From Microbulbifer sp. VAAF005 (lineage in GTDB: Bacteria > Pseudomonadota > Gammaproteobacteria > Pseudomonadales > Cellvibrionaceae): a DNA stretch of 64,000 nucleotides. The DNA lies in the NCBI RefSeq assembly GCF_030012985.1, contig NZ_CP120233.1, positions 3,199,501 to 3,263,500 on the forward strand, given 5' to 3'. Shown in pieces: positions 47,647-57,907 of this stretch. The translations under genes and the position numbers were made by a program. The notes under the pieces are model-generated. The model ran no database searches. It had not been told where the DNA came from and saw only the letters and a list, made by a program, of their open reading frames with translations. Every line of letters begins with the position of its first letter. Position 1 is the first letter of the stretch.

Positions 47647-49239
47647 ATGCGCCTGGCCTGCCTGCTCATTTCACTATTGTTAATTGCTTGTGAACGAGCT
47701 GAATCTCCCTCGCCGGCCGCCAGTGTTGAACCCGCCCAGCACGTTTTAAGGAATGCGTATATCTATACCGTCGACCCGGCCCGCAGTATTGCCTCGGCAA
47801 TGGCTATCCGCGATGGGCGCATTGTTTATGTGGGTACAGATCGGGGGGCAGAAGCCCTTGTAGGAGAGGGAACAAAGGTCACTGATCTCAGTGGAAAAAT
47901 GGTATTGCCCGGTTTTATTCAGCAAATACCTGATGTTGGTATCAGTGACAGTTTGGATTTATCCACATATAAAACTGTAGAGGGGTATGAGAATAGCGTT
48001 CGTAAATTTATTCAGGCCAACCCCGAGAAGCAGCTTGTCGTCGGCAGCGGCTGGCGTCATGTTATTTTTGCACCACACAGACCACATAAAGCAATATTGG
48101 ATCAAATAAATGATTTGATCCCCATTATTCTTTTCTCAGAAGATGGCGCCAGTGTATGGACTAACTCTGAAGGTATTGCCGCAGCTGGGATTGATATGGA
48201 GTCTAATTTTTCTGAGGGCGGTAGGATCGAAAAAGATGAAGATGGTCTTCCCATCGGTATTTTTCATGGTCGTGAGGCGGTGGAGGTTTTTTCCCGTCTG
48301 ATACCCGTAAATAATGAGGGGGAAAAACCAACTCGAAGTTTTTCAGAGATTAAGAATATTGCGGCCAAGAGAGGCGTAACTACTTTTTTTCAGGCTGTAA
48401 TGCCGCTCAATGATTTAAATAAATATCTCAGCGCCTTCGATCGCCCACTATCGTCAGAGAAATTGAGTTTGCGTATCCGAGCATCCTTTGAAATAGCGAT
48501 GGATGTCACTGGTAAGAAACTTAGAGAATTGCAGAAGGTTGCAGAAAAGTATTCCAGTGATGATTTCAAGATCAATTCGGTCAGCTTGAAAGCTGACAAG
48601 GTAGGTTTAGGTGATCAACGTGATTCAGGCCTATCGAGTGAACTTATTTCCAGGATAATTACTCGTGCTAATTCACATAATTTCCAGTTTTACCTGGATG
48701 CTAAGCGTAATAAAGAGTTGGCAGCTCTACAAAAGCTCATACAGATATCCCTGGATGGTGGCAGGGAGTTGGGATTGCGTAACACCCTGCTTAATATTAG
48801 TTCGGATAATGCTGGGAGTGTATTGTCAGCTGATAAGGAAAAACCGATTTTATTGCTGTCAGTAGCAGCGCGCTCAAAAGTTTCTCCAGATGATAAAAGT
48901 TACTTAACTGAAAGTCGAAAATCTAATACAGAGCCTCGTCATATAGCCGTGGTTATGGACTCGGGATATGTTGCCGGGCGAGAGGTGTCACCAATCCAGA
49001 ACATCCATGCTGGAGTCAGTAACCAGATATCATTGGAGACAATGATTGAAATGTTCACTTTTACCGGTGCTGTTACGAATCACCTGGAGCGGGATACCGG
49101 TAGTTTGGAGGTGGGAAAGTGGGCGGACTTTATTGTTTTGGACAAAAACCTGTTTTTAATTCCGCAGCGAGATATTGGTAGTGTCCGGGTGATACAGACT
49201 TATTACAAAGGTCAGAAAGTCTATGACCGCAGGCGCTAA
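47647..49239 (+). CDS. Amidohydrolase-family (YtcJ-like) lipoprotein without the usual metal ligands
   Basis: This 530-residue protein has a lipoprotein signal (LLLIAC, Cys15). It begins like YtcJ-type amidohydrolases (LRNAYIYTVDPARSIASAMAIRDG, then KMVLPGF at about residues 84-90) and ends with the family's TNHLERDTGSLEVGKWADFIVLD. The metal HxH normally following PGF is absent (FIQQIPDVGIS), and the later DGHxxW segment reads DGASVWTNS. It is therefore probably not a metal-dependent hydrolase. Codon usage is more AT-rich than in neighbours. Its role is unknown. Confidence 0.7.
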   Translation: MRLACLLISLLLIACERAESPSPAASVEPAQHVLRNAYIYTVDPARSIASAMAIRDGRIVYVGTDRGAEALVGEGTKVTDLSGKMVLPGFIQQIPDVGISDSLDLSTYKTVEGYENSVRKFIQANPEKQLVVGSGWRHVIFAPHRPHKAILDQINDLIPIILFSEDGASVWTNSEGIAAAGIDMESNFSEGGRIEKDEDGLPIGIFHGREAVEVFSRLIPVNNEGEKPTRSFSEIKNIAAKRGVTTFFQAVMPLNDLNKYLSAFDRPLSSEKLSLRIRASFEIAMDVTGKKLRELQKVAEKYSSDDFKINSVSLKADKVGLGDQRDSGLSSELISRIITRANSHNFQFYLDAKRNKELAALQKLIQISLDGGRELGLRNTLLNISSDNAGSVLSADKEKPILLLSVAARSKVSPDDKSYLTESRKSNTEPRHIAVVMDSGYVAGREVSPIQNIHAGVSNQISLETMIEMFTFTGAVTNHLERDTGSLEVGKWADFIVLDKNLFLIPQRDIGSVRVIQTYYKGQKVYDRRR

Positions 49240-49251
49240 GGAGAGGAAGAA

Positions 49252-49277
49252 ACCGAGGGGAAGTGCGCCCCTCGGTT
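49252..49277. terminator. Bidirectional terminator, amidohydrolase-like gene / ggt
   Basis: ACCGAGGGG and CCCCTCGGT pair perfectly around a 7-base loop between two convergent genes. Confidence 0.72.
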
Positions 49278-49285
49278 GATCAATG

Positions 49286-51010
49286 TTAACGCCCTTGGGC
49301 GCTGCCCTCGCGGCGGGGGTCGGCTCCCCCGTACAGCTTGTTATTTTGCAAAGCGATTGCATGGATACCACTGTTGAGGCCCCTTTCGACAACCTCGTGC
49401 CCACGGGCTTCGAGTTTCTCGATAGTATCGGAGCTGAAAAAGCCGGGCTCCAATTCGACCCTCTTACCGATTGCACCGATATTTCCCGCAGAAATCGCTT
49501 CGGCAATCGGCATATTCAAGCCCAGATGGTAGAGAATGGTGCGCGCGGTGTAGTCAATAATTCGTGAGCCGCCGGGGGAACCCACCAGAAGGCGCATGCT
49601 GCCATCTTTATTGAAAACGATGGTGGGGGACATGGAAGAGCGTGGTCTCTTGCGCGCTTGAATGCGGTTGGCCACCCGCTCCCCACTACTGTTATTTGGA
49701 GTGAAGGAAAAATCGGTGAGCTGGTTGTTGAGCAGGAAGCCCTTCACCATCAGGCGCGACCCGAAGCCGGTTTCAATACTGGTCGTCATACTGACACCAT
49801 TACCGTAGCGGTCGACAATCACTAAATGACTGGTGTTGGGCAACTCTGGCGACTGGGCCATCACCCGCTTCCCCCCGAGTTCGGCTGGGGTACCCGGAGT
49901 CGCAGCTGTGGCAGAGTCCGGGTCGATTAACTGCGCGCGGCGAGCCAAATAATCCCTGGACACCAGTGATTTACTGGGTACTTGGACAAAGTCGGAATCA
50001 CCGGAGTAGGTGTTGCGATCGGCAAATGCCAGTTCCGAAGCTTCGATAAATAAGTGGGTGAGCAGATCACTGCCAGGCTCGAAGCGCTCCAGTGGGAATT
50101 GTTGCAGCATGCCCAGAATGCCGCCTACTGTGGTACCTCCGGACGACGGGGCATCCGCACCGCACACACGATATTCGAGAAACTCCGAACACAGGGGCTG
50201 GCGCTCCTTGGCCCGGTAGCTAACCATATCTTCGAGGCTCAGGAGCCCTGGGTTGGCACTGTCATAGCGCACAGCTTTGACGATAGCCTTGGCAATGTCG
50301 CCGTGATAGAAGGCATCCGCACCGCCCTGGGCAATGGCCTCCAGGGCTTCCGCGTAAGCTGGATTCTTCAAGTTGTGACCCACCGGCAGGGGCTTGCCAT
50401 CACTGTTGAAGAAGTAGCTGGCAATTTCCGGTCGAGCAGCCACCTTCGGCATGCGCAGTAACAGCTGGTGAAGGCGCGGTGATATCTGAAAGCCGGATTT
50501 GGCCAGGTGTATGGCCGGCTGAAATAACTGCTCCCAGGGTAACTTGCCATCGCGCTCGTGAGCCATTTCCAGCATTCGCACAACACCGGGAACGCCGACC
50601 GAGTAGCCGCCGATTACAGACTCAAAAAATGAACGCGGCTTGTTGTCGCGGATAAAGTAATTTTCGTCTACCTGAGAGGGGGCTGTCTCGCGCCCGTCGT
50701 AGTACTTGAGCTTCTTTGCCGCAGCGTCATAGCTGAGCATAAATGCCCCGCCACCAATCCCGGAGGATTGTGGTTCTACCAATCCCAATACCATCTGAGC
50801 GGCAATGGCGGCGTCCACAGCGCTGCCGCCCCGGGCGAGAATCTGCTCGGCAGCCCGGCTGGCATGGGGGTTGGCAGTGACTGCCATATAGAAGTTGGCC
50901 GTTGAGGACTTAACGGCAGTGCGACCGGTATCAAACTCCGGTTGTGGTTCATCGGCAAAAGCGAAAGCGGGACTCAGAACCAGTGCAAAGGCGGCGAGAA
51001 AGTTGCGCAC
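49286..51010 (-). CDS. ggt: Gamma-glutamyltransferase (glutathione hydrolase)
   Basis: This periplasmic Ntn-hydrolase cleaves glutathione and transfers gamma-glutamyl groups. The 574-residue precursor has a signal peptide (1 to about 19, AFA). The autoprocessing nucleophile Thr393 in NTSHLVIVD begins the small subunit, and the substrate-loop residues GSPGGSRIIDYTARTI are present. The family Arg in YDGRETAP is conserved. It is on the same strand as coaD but probably a separate unit. Confidence 0.95.
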   Translation of the reverse strand: MRNFLAAFALVLSPAFAFADEPQPEFDTGRTAVKSSTANFYMAVTANPHASRAAEQILARGGSAVDAAIAAQMVLGLVEPQSSGIGGGAFMLSYDAAAKKLKYYDGRETAPSQVDENYFIRDNKPRSFFESVIGGYSVGVPGVVRMLEMAHERDGKLPWEQLFQPAIHLAKSGFQISPRLHQLLLRMPKVAARPEIASYFFNSDGKPLPVGHNLKNPAYAEALEAIAQGGADAFYHGDIAKAIVKAVRYDSANPGLLSLEDMVSYRAKERQPLCSEFLEYRVCGADAPSSGGTTVGGILGMLQQFPLERFEPGSDLLTHLFIEASELAFADRNTYSGDSDFVQVPSKSLVSRDYLARRAQLIDPDSATAATPGTPAELGGKRVMAQSPELPNTSHLVIVDRYGNGVSMTTSIETGFGSRLMVKGFLLNNQLTDFSFTPNNSSGERVANRIQARKRPRSSMSPTIVFNKDGSMRLLVGSPGGSRIIDYTARTILYHLGLNMPIAEAISAGNIGAIGKRVELEPGFFSSDTIEKLEARGHEVVERGLNSGIHAIALQNNKLYGGADPRREGSAQGR

Positions 51011-51072
51011 GTAACACTCCGCGGATTGTGGATAAATCCGCTCGAGTGTATCAGAAATAGCCAGATTCAGGC

Positions 51073-51597
<525 letters not shown>

Positions 51598-51635
51598 TTA
51601 CGGCTAAGGTCAAAACCGAATCTTTTTATTCTTCC

Positions 51636-52226
51636 CTAACCTGCCGGGCCAGCGCGACGAAACAAGCGCATACACACCTGTCCCGCACGTTTTTCTTTTT
51701 CCTGTTCCCAGCCTGGTATTGATGCAACCACTGTGTCTCGCGGTGTTTCCACATAGATTAATGCATCCTGCGAAAGATGGCCGGACAGGGCGCCTAGAGT
51801 TGCCTGCCAAAGATTGTCGGCAAAAGGGGGATCGATAAATACGAGGTCGTATTTACTTCCATTACTTCCGAGGAACTCTTCTGCACTACAGTTATGGACT
51901 TTGGCTTCCCGGGCATTTAACTGTTTTAACTGTTCCGCCAGGGTTCGCGCAGCGCGAGTATTCAGCTCGACAAAATCTACCGAGCCGGCGCCTCGGGATA
52001 GCGCCTCCAGACCCAGGGCTCCTGAACCGGCAAAGAGGTCCAGGCAGCGGGCGTCGGGCAGGTAGAACTGTAGCCAGTTAAACAGAACCTCCCGCAGTCG
52101 GTCGCCGGTAGGTCTCAAGCCCTCCACTGGGGCAAACTGTAATTTTCGCCCGCGCCACTGTCCGCCAATGATGCGTAACTGTGAAAGGTTTTGCGGGCTT
52201 TGCTTTCGGGATGAACTTCTGGCCAA
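51636..52226 (-). CDS. rsmD: 16S rRNA (guanine966-N2)-methyltransferase RsmD
   Basis: RsmD methylates G966 of 16S rRNA. The 196-residue protein has the substrate region LRIIGGQWRGRKL, SAM motif I LDLFAGSGALGLEALSRGA and the catalytic DPPF motif (VFIDPPFADN). The start is TTG at 52226. It is divergent from ftsY, a common arrangement. Confidence 0.95.
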   Translation of the reverse strand: MARSSSRKQSPQNLSQLRIIGGQWRGRKLQFAPVEGLRPTGDRLREVLFNWLQFYLPDARCLDLFAGSGALGLEALSRGAGSVDFVELNTRAARTLAEQLKQLNAREAKVHNCSAEEFLGSNGSKYDLVFIDPPFADNLWQATLGALSGHLSQDALIYVETPRDTVVASIPGWEQEKEKRAGQVCMRLFRRAGPAG

Positions 52227-52299
52227 GGTAACTCTCTACTGGGGGCTTAGCGATGCTAAGATTAGCGTCTTTCTGCAAGCGGTACATCCGGACATACGA

Positions 52300-53682
52300 A
52301 TGATTTTTGACTTCCTGCGCAAAAAGAAGAAGCGCAAGCCCGAACAAAGTGAGCCCCAGCAATCCCAGGCGGAGGTCACTGCTGCGTCTGAAGAGGAATC
52401 ATCGGCGCAGAGCCCAGAGCCTTCAGCGCTAGAGCAAGAGCCCTCAGCGCTGGACAAAACGCCCTCAGACATAGAGGAAAAGTCGCCTGCCCAGGGAGAA
52501 ACCTCCGCTCTGGAGGAGGCAAAGGTCCCTATCGATGTACCCACTACCCCAGCTTCTGCCCCCCAAGAGGAAAGTGCCGGCTGGGCGCAGCATACTGATG
52601 CGGCGGGCGAGCCGGAGGCCGTTGTCGAACCCTCACAGGTGGTTGCAGCAGAGCCTGTAATAAAAGAAGAGGCCGAGAAGCCAGCCCCGATTCAATCCGA
52701 GCCAGCTCCAAAACCCAGAGCCAAAGAGCAGCTGAAACCGGAAGCCAAAAAGAAAGAGGGCTTCTTTGCGCGTATTCGTCGCGGCCTCAGCCGCACCAGC
52801 AACCAGTTTGTCGAGGGGATGGGAAACCTGTTCCTCGGGGCCAAGGAAATCGATGAAGATCTGCTGGAAGAACTTGAAACACAGCTGTTAATGGCAGATG
52901 TGGGAGTTGAGGCCACCAGCGAGATCGTCGAGCGCCTGACCGAACGGGTATCCCGTCGGGAACTGGCCGATGGCGATGCACTTTACAAGGCATTGCAGCA
53001 GGAGCTGGCTGACTTACTCGATAGTGTTGATGCTCCCCTGGAAATCGATATCAGCAAGAAGCCTTACGTCATTCTGGTAGTGGGCGTAAACGGTGTGGGT
53101 AAAACCACAACAATCGGCAAGCTGGCCCACCGCTTTCTCGGTGAAGGCAAGTCAGTGATGTTGGCTGCCGGTGATACATTCCGTGCCGCAGCAGTTGAGC
53201 AGCTGCAGGTTTGGGGGCAGCGCCACGATGTACCGGTTGTAGCGCAGCATACCGGTGCCGATAGTGCGTCAGTTATTTTCGATGCGGTTCAGTCTGCCCA
53301 GGCGCGCGGCGTTGATGTGGTAATTGCCGATACCGCCGGGCGCCTGCACACCAAATCCAACTTGATGGAGGAGTTGTCCAAGGTGCGCCGGGTGATGGGC
53401 AAGCTGGACCCCAGCGCGCCCCACGAGGTGCTGTTGGTACTGGATGCTGGCACTGGCCAAAATGCGATTAACCAGGCCTCTCAGTTCCGTGAGGCGGCCG
53501 GCGTTACTGGCTTGGTGCTGACCAAATTGGATGGTACTGCCAAAGGCGGCGTTATCTTTGCCCTGGCTCGTCGTTTCGGTATCCCGGTGCGCTTTATCGG
53601 TGTGGGTGAGCAGGCGGAAGATCTACAGCCATTCCGCGCTCGTGAGTTCGTATCCGCCCTGTTTGGCCGCGATAAGGCCTGA
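52300..53682 (+). CDS. ftsY: Signal recognition particle receptor FtsY
   Basis: FtsY docks the signal recognition particle at the membrane. The 460-residue protein starts with a basic stretch (MIFDFLRKKKKRK), then a long acidic, repetitive region rich in Glu, Ala, Pro and Ser (about 15-150, with repeated 'EPSAL' units). The N domain (FFARIRRGLSRT) and G domain follow, with GVNGVGKTTTIGK, DTAGR and TKLDGTAKGG. The ATG at 52300 gives the natural start; the frame is open further upstream into the rsmD region. It is followed by ftsE and ftsX. Confidence 0.96.
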   Translation: MIFDFLRKKKKRKPEQSEPQQSQAEVTAASEEESSAQSPEPSALEQEPSALDKTPSDIEEKSPAQGETSALEEAKVPIDVPTTPASAPQEESAGWAQHTDAAGEPEAVVEPSQVVAAEPVIKEEAEKPAPIQSEPAPKPRAKEQLKPEAKKKEGFFARIRRGLSRTSNQFVEGMGNLFLGAKEIDEDLLEELETQLLMADVGVEATSEIVERLTERVSRRELADGDALYKALQQELADLLDSVDAPLEIDISKKPYVILVVGVNGVGKTTTIGKLAHRFLGEGKSVMLAAGDTFRAAAVEQLQVWGQRHDVPVVAQHTGADSASVIFDAVQSAQARGVDVVIADTAGRLHTKSNLMEELSKVRRVMGKLDPSAPHEVLLVLDAGTGQNAINQASQFREAAGVTGLVLTKLDGTAKGGVIFALARRFGIPVRFIGVGEQAEDLQPFRAREFVSALFGRDKA

Positions 53683-53718
53683 TAATTCGCCTAGGAAATA
53701 ACAAGAACAACAGAAGCC

Positions 53719-54405
53719 GTGATCACTTTCGATAATGTGAACAAGCGTTACGCATCGGGGCAGGATGCCCTGGTGCGAGTCAGCCTGGAAATCCCCCGTG
53801 GCGATATGGTGTTTCTAACCGGTCACTCCGGTGCGGGTAAAAGTACTTTGCTGAGACTCCTGACCGCGATTGAACGCCCTACTAAGGGCAGTATTCTTGT
53901 CGCCGGACAGAATCTCAACCGCCTGCGCAATGGCCAGATCCCCTACTACCGCCGCAATCTGGGTATTGTCTTCCAGAATCACCAGCTGCTATTTGACCGC
54001 AGCGTTTTTGACAATATTGCCCTGCCCTTGTCTGTTGCTGGTTGCAATAAGCGCGAGGTGGGGCGTCGGGTTCGCGCAGCCCTGGATAAGGTTGGCTTGC
54101 TGCACAAGGAAAAGCAAAATCCCATTATGTTGTCTGGTGGTGAGCAGCAGCGGGTTGGGATTGCCCGCGCAGTCGTTAACAAGCCCGCGATATTGGTTGC
54201 CGATGAGCCCACCGGCAACCTGGACCCAACACTCTCGCAGGAAATCATGCAGTTATTCGCCGACTTTAACGCAGTGGGAGTTACGGTGCTGGTGGCGAGC
54301 CACGACTTGGAACTGATTGCACGGATGCGCCGACGGGTATTGACCCTACAGGCTGGCCAACTGATATACGACGGAGTTCCGAGCCGTGAAGTACACCCAA
54401 GCTAA
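53719..54405 (+). CDS. ftsE: Cell division ATP-binding protein FtsE
   Basis: FtsE is the ATPase partner of FtsX and controls murein hydrolase activity at the septum. The 228-residue protein has Walker A GHSGAGKSTLLRL, signature LSGGEQQRVGIARA and Walker B ILVADEPTGNLD. The start is GTG. The stop overlaps ftsX by 20 bases. Confidence 0.97.
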   Translation: MITFDNVNKRYASGQDALVRVSLEIPRGDMVFLTGHSGAGKSTLLRLLTAIERPTKGSILVAGQNLNRLRNGQIPYYRRNLGIVFQNHQLLFDRSVFDNIALPLSVAGCNKREVGRRVRAALDKVGLLHKEKQNPIMLSGGEQQRVGIARAVVNKPAILVADEPTGNLDPTLSQEIMQLFADFNAVGVTVLVASHDLELIARMRRRVLTLQAGQLIYDGVPSREVHPS

Positions 54406-55402
54406 AGCGCAACGGCAGGCCAACCCTGCCGCAGACAAACGTGTGCGCAGCACCGGCGCTGTTGTTGCACAAACAGGGTTGGGCGATCGATGGAATAGCT
54501 GGTTGGGGCATCACCGTGAGATGGCCGCCGACTCTGTCAGTCGATTTTTTAGCGCACCCATGGCCAGTGCAATGACGGCGCTGGTGATTGCTATTGCCCT
54601 GGCCCTGCCGGCGGCATTGCAATTGGGCCTGTTGAATTTCCAGCGCGCGGTGGCTGGTTGGGATGGGCAGCCACAAATTTCTGTTTTTCTACACAAAGAT
54701 GCGAGACAGGCTGCGGTTAATTCCCTGGCCGACAAATTGCGCAGTGACCCCGCTATCGCGGAGGTAACTTATGTCTCCCCGGAAGATGCCCTGGCAGAGT
54801 TTGAACAGGCCTCGGGGCTTGGGGATGTATTGGTTGGCCTGGATGCCAACCCCCTGCCGGCAGTGCTGTTGCTGCGGCCAAGGGATGCGAAGGACGGCGA
54901 TAAACTTCAGGCTTTGGTGGAGAACCTGAGAGCCCAGGCACTGACGGATTCAGTGGTCTTGGATCTCGCCTGGGTCCAGCGCCTCGCCCAGATCACCGAA
55001 CTGGGGCAGCGTCTCTCCGCAGGTCTAGCCCTGTTATTGGCACTGGGAGTGGTATTGGTGGTGATCAATACCATACGACTGCATATCGAAAGTCGTCGGG
55101 AGGAGATCCTGGTAGTAAAGCTCGTTGGCGGCACTAATGCGTTTGTGCGACGGCCGTTCCTTTACAGTGGCATTTGTTATGGACTATTTGGCGGGCTGTT
55201 GGCGTGGCTGTTGCTTGCAGGTGGTGTGGCTATGTTGTCTGGTCCAGTTGAGAGTCTGTCATCAAGTTATGGCAGTAGCTTCGAACTGAGAGGGCCGGGC
55301 GCCAGTTACTTCTTTCAATTAACTTTGGGGGCCTCCTCTCTGGGCCTATTAGGGGCTTGGCTTGCGGTAGCGCGACACACTCGCAAGATAGAACCCCGCT
55401 GA
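54386..55402 (+). CDS. ftsX: Cell division protein FtsX
   Basis: FtsX is the membrane subunit that transmits FtsE ATP hydrolysis to periplasmic hydrolase activators. The 338-residue protein has an extended cytoplasmic N-terminus (about 1-55) and four membrane helices. The periplasmic FtsX domain (SVFLHKDARQAAVNSLADKL, VTYVSPEDALAEFEQASGLG) lies between the first and second helices. The gene overlaps ftsE, indicating coupled translation. Confidence 0.96.
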   Translation: MKYTQAKAQRQANPAADKRVRSTGAVVAQTGLGDRWNSWLGHHREMAADSVSRFFSAPMASAMTALVIAIALALPAALQLGLLNFQRAVAGWDGQPQISVFLHKDARQAAVNSLADKLRSDPAIAEVTYVSPEDALAEFEQASGLGDVLVGLDANPLPAVLLLRPRDAKDGDKLQALVENLRAQALTDSVVLDLAWVQRLAQITELGQRLSAGLALLLALGVVLVVINTIRLHIESRREEILVVKLVGGTNAFVRRPFLYSGICYGLFGGLLAWLLLAGGVAMLSGPVESLSSSYGSSFELRGPGASYFFQLTLGASSLGLLGAWLAVARHTRKIEPR

Positions 55403-55624
55403 CCGTTCAGTCTGATCAAGAAGGGTAAAGTGTTCTGGCAAAGGGAACCTGAGGCGTAAAAAGCCCCTCTAATTCCGCGAAATACAACAGAATACGGTAG
55501 TTGTTGGCGGGCTTTCTTATCTGCCCGTGCAAGTGCTACACTGAGTCCAGCTTGTCGCCGGATACAGTATCCGCCGGCAGCGGCCGGTAAGATCGGCCGA
55601 CTAATAATGACAGGAGAGACCTGA

Positions 55625-56479
55625 ATGGGAACCAGCCTACAGCCAGTGCATACGCTGTCTCCGGGCGCCAACCTGGGAGCTTATATCCAGACCGTCAGTG
55701 GTTTTGACGTACTGACCGCTGAACAGGAAAAGCACCTGGCAGAAGACCTCTATTACCGCGAAAATCTCGATGCTGCACGCCAGCTGGTCATGTCACACCT
55801 GCGCTTTGTAGTGCATATCGCCAAATCTTATTCCGGCTACGGGCTCAATGAAGCCGACCTGATTCAGGAAGGTAATGTCGGTTTGATGAAGGCCGTCAAA
55901 CGCTTCAATCCCGAAAAGGGAGTGCGCCTGGTATCCTTTGCGGTACATTGGATTAAAGCTGAAATCCACGAATTTATCCTGCGCAACTGGCGTATTGTCA
56001 AAATTGCCACCACCAAGGCGCAGCGCAAATTATTCTTCAACCTGCGCGGTCAGAAGAAAAAACTCGCCTGGTTGACCAATGCAGAAGCTAAAGCCGTCGC
56101 CAAAGACCTGAATGTGGATGTTACCCAGGTCCATGAAATGGAAGGCCGCCTGGCTGCACACGATGCGGCTTTTGATGCGGGTGTCGATGACGATGACGAT
56201 ACCGCCTGGCAGGCACCGGCTCACTACCTGGAAGACCGCAGTTTTGATCCGGCCGCCCAGCTTGAGCGGGATAACTGGCAGGAAACCAACTTGACCAGCC
56301 TCGCCAGTGCCATGGCACAACTGGATGATCGCAGCCGCGATATTATTCAGGCCCGCTGGCTCAGTGAGGAGAAATCCACATTGCATGAGTTGGCTGATAA
56401 GTATGGTGTTTCCGCTGAGCGAATTCGCCAGCTGGAAAAAAATGCCATGAAGAAAGTGCGTGCTGCTATGGAAGCCTAA
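55625..56479 (+). CDS. rpoH: Heat-shock sigma factor RpoH (sigma-32)
   Basis: RpoH directs transcription of heat-shock genes. The 284-residue protein has sigma region 2 ([21 protein letters not shown]), the RpoH-box-type segment after [13 protein letters not shown], and region 4 with the helix-turn-helix [20 protein letters not shown]. It follows ftsYEX as in most gammaproteobacteria. The mRNA start is a candidate for thermosensor structure, which I did not fold. Confidence 0.97.
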   Translation: MGTSLQPVHTLSPGANLGAYIQTVSGFDVLTAEQEKHLAEDLYYRENLDAARQLVMSHLRFVVHIAKSYSGYGLNEADLIQEGNVGLMKAVKRFNPEKGVRLVSFAVHWIKAEIHEFILRNWRIVKIATTKAQRKLFFNLRGQKKKLAWLTNAEAKAVAKDLNVDVTQVHEMEGRLAAHDAAFDAGVDDDDDTAWQAPAHYLEDRSFDPAAQLERDNWQETNLTSLASAMAQLDDRSRDIIQARWLSEEKSTLHELADKYGVSAERIRQLEKNAMKKVRAAMEA

Positions 56480-56501
56480 ATCGGCATTCTGGTACACGGG
56501 T

Positions 56502-56530
56502 AAAAAACCGCGCAGTAGCGCGGTTTTTTT
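56502..56530 (+). terminator. Terminator after rpoH
   Basis: ACCGCGC-AGTA-GCGCGGT forms a perfect stem flanked by A and T runs (seven T), a strong intrinsic terminator. Confidence 0.88.
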
Positions 56531-56586
56531 GTCCCGCCTGTTACAGGCATACCTGTCACCACTGGGTAAAACAAAAAGGGAAGGTA

Positions 56587-56964
56587 ATGGCCAAACTCTA
56601 TCTGCTGCTGTGTGCATTCTTTGGCGCTAGTGGTGTGGCTCTGGGGGCGTTTGGGGCTCACGGCCTGCGCGGTAAAGTGGCAGAGAACCTGTTAGAGGCC
56701 TATAAAACCGGAGTCCAGTACCAGATGATCCATGCCCTGGCGCTGTTTGGTGTGGTACTGCTAATGCAAAACTGGGGAAACCGATTATCGCTGACCCTGA
56801 GCGGTGCTCTTTTTACTTTCGGTATTATCTTCTTCTCCGGCAGTCTCTATGCCTTGGCACTGGGAGGCCCCCGATGGTTAGGTCCAATCACTCCTCTCGG
56901 TGGGCTGATGATGATTGCCGGTTGGGTAGCCCTGTTTTTTGCCGCATTTAATTTCTCTAAGTAG
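56587..56964 (+). CDS. DUF423 family membrane protein (YgdD-like)
   Basis: This 125-residue protein has four membrane helices and the DUF423 motifs GVALGAFGAHGLRG and FSGSLYALALGGPRWLGPIT. AAGGGAAGG upstream supports the start. Function is unknown; it stands alone between rpoH and trmB. Confidence 0.88.
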   Translation: MAKLYLLLCAFFGASGVALGAFGAHGLRGKVAENLLEAYKTGVQYQMIHALALFGVVLLMQNWGNRLSLTLSGALFTFGIIFFSGSLYALALGGPRWLGPITPLGGLMMIAGWVALFFAAFNFSK

Positions 56965-57048
56965 CCACCTTTACTGGGCTTACACTCAGATACCGAGCCC
57001 GAACAAAACATCAAGATATAAACCGTTTCGCATAAGAGGTCGCGAACA

Positions 57049-57834
57049 ATGCAAGACGAATCTGCGGAAGATTTTCCCTACCGCACAGAATTTAAGAAGA
57101 AATCTATCCGCAGCTATGTGATTCGCGCGGGGCGAATGACAGAGGGGCAGCGCAATGCCTTTGACAATTATTGGGGGCAGTATGGACTCTCCCTATTTGA
57201 TGGACCTCTGGATCGCCAACAGGTCTTTGGCCGCGAGGCGCCACTGGCGTTAGAGATCGGTTTCGGTATGGGGGATTCCCTGCTGGCCATGGCTGAAGCC
57301 GAGCCAGATAAGGATTTTATTGGTATTGAAGTACACCCGCCGGGCGTTGGCCGGTTGATCAATAATGCCGGCAAGGCAGGTATCAAAAACCTGCGTGTTT
57401 ACATGGCCGATGCGGTCGATGTCCTAAACGATTGTATTGCCGATGGGAGCCTGGATCGTTTCCAGCTGTACTTCCCTGACCCCTGGCACAAGAAGAAGCA
57501 CCACAAGCGCCGGATAGTGCAGCCGGAATTTGTTCGCCTGATTTGCAGCAAGTTAAAAACTGGCGGTCTTATGCATATGGCGACAGACTGGGAGAATTAT
57601 GCCGAGCATATGCTGGAAGTATTGCAGGGTGAAAACCTGCTAGAAAATACCGCCAGTGAGGGTGATTATGTTGCCCGGCCAGAATGGCGCCCAGAGACCA
57701 AGTTTGAGCGTCGAGGGCAGAGACTGGGGCACGGTGTTTGGGATCTGGTATACCGCAGGTTACCTGGTGAAGCGCCGCCGCTAACTACCACTGACGTAGA
57801 TGCGTCAACTGTTGAAGAGTCCAAAGGCGAATAA
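57049..57834 (+). CDS. trmB: tRNA (guanine46-N7)-methyltransferase TrmB
   Basis: TrmB methylates G46 in the tRNA variable loop. The 261-residue protein has a basic N-terminus ([18 protein letters not shown]) and the SAM-binding loop [15 protein letters not shown]. The conserved [17 protein letters not shown] motif carries the catalytic Asp. The C-terminal ~25 residues are variable. Confidence 0.96.
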   Translation: MQDESAEDFPYRTEFKKKSIRSYVIRAGRMTEGQRNAFDNYWGQYGLSLFDGPLDRQQVFGREAPLALEIGFGMGDSLLAMAEAEPDKDFIGIEVHPPGVGRLINNAGKAGIKNLRVYMADAVDVLNDCIADGSLDRFQLYFPDPWHKKKHHKRRIVQPEFVRLICSKLKTGGLMHMATDWENYAEHMLEVLQGENLLENTASEGDYVARPEWRPETKFERRGQRLGHGVWDLVYRRLPGEAPPLTTTDVDASTVEESKGE

Positions 57835-57907
57835 TTCGCACTGACGATCGATGTTTGCCACCGGTGCTAACATGGCACCAGTGGCATGCAACAGCCCACC
57901 TCTATTG

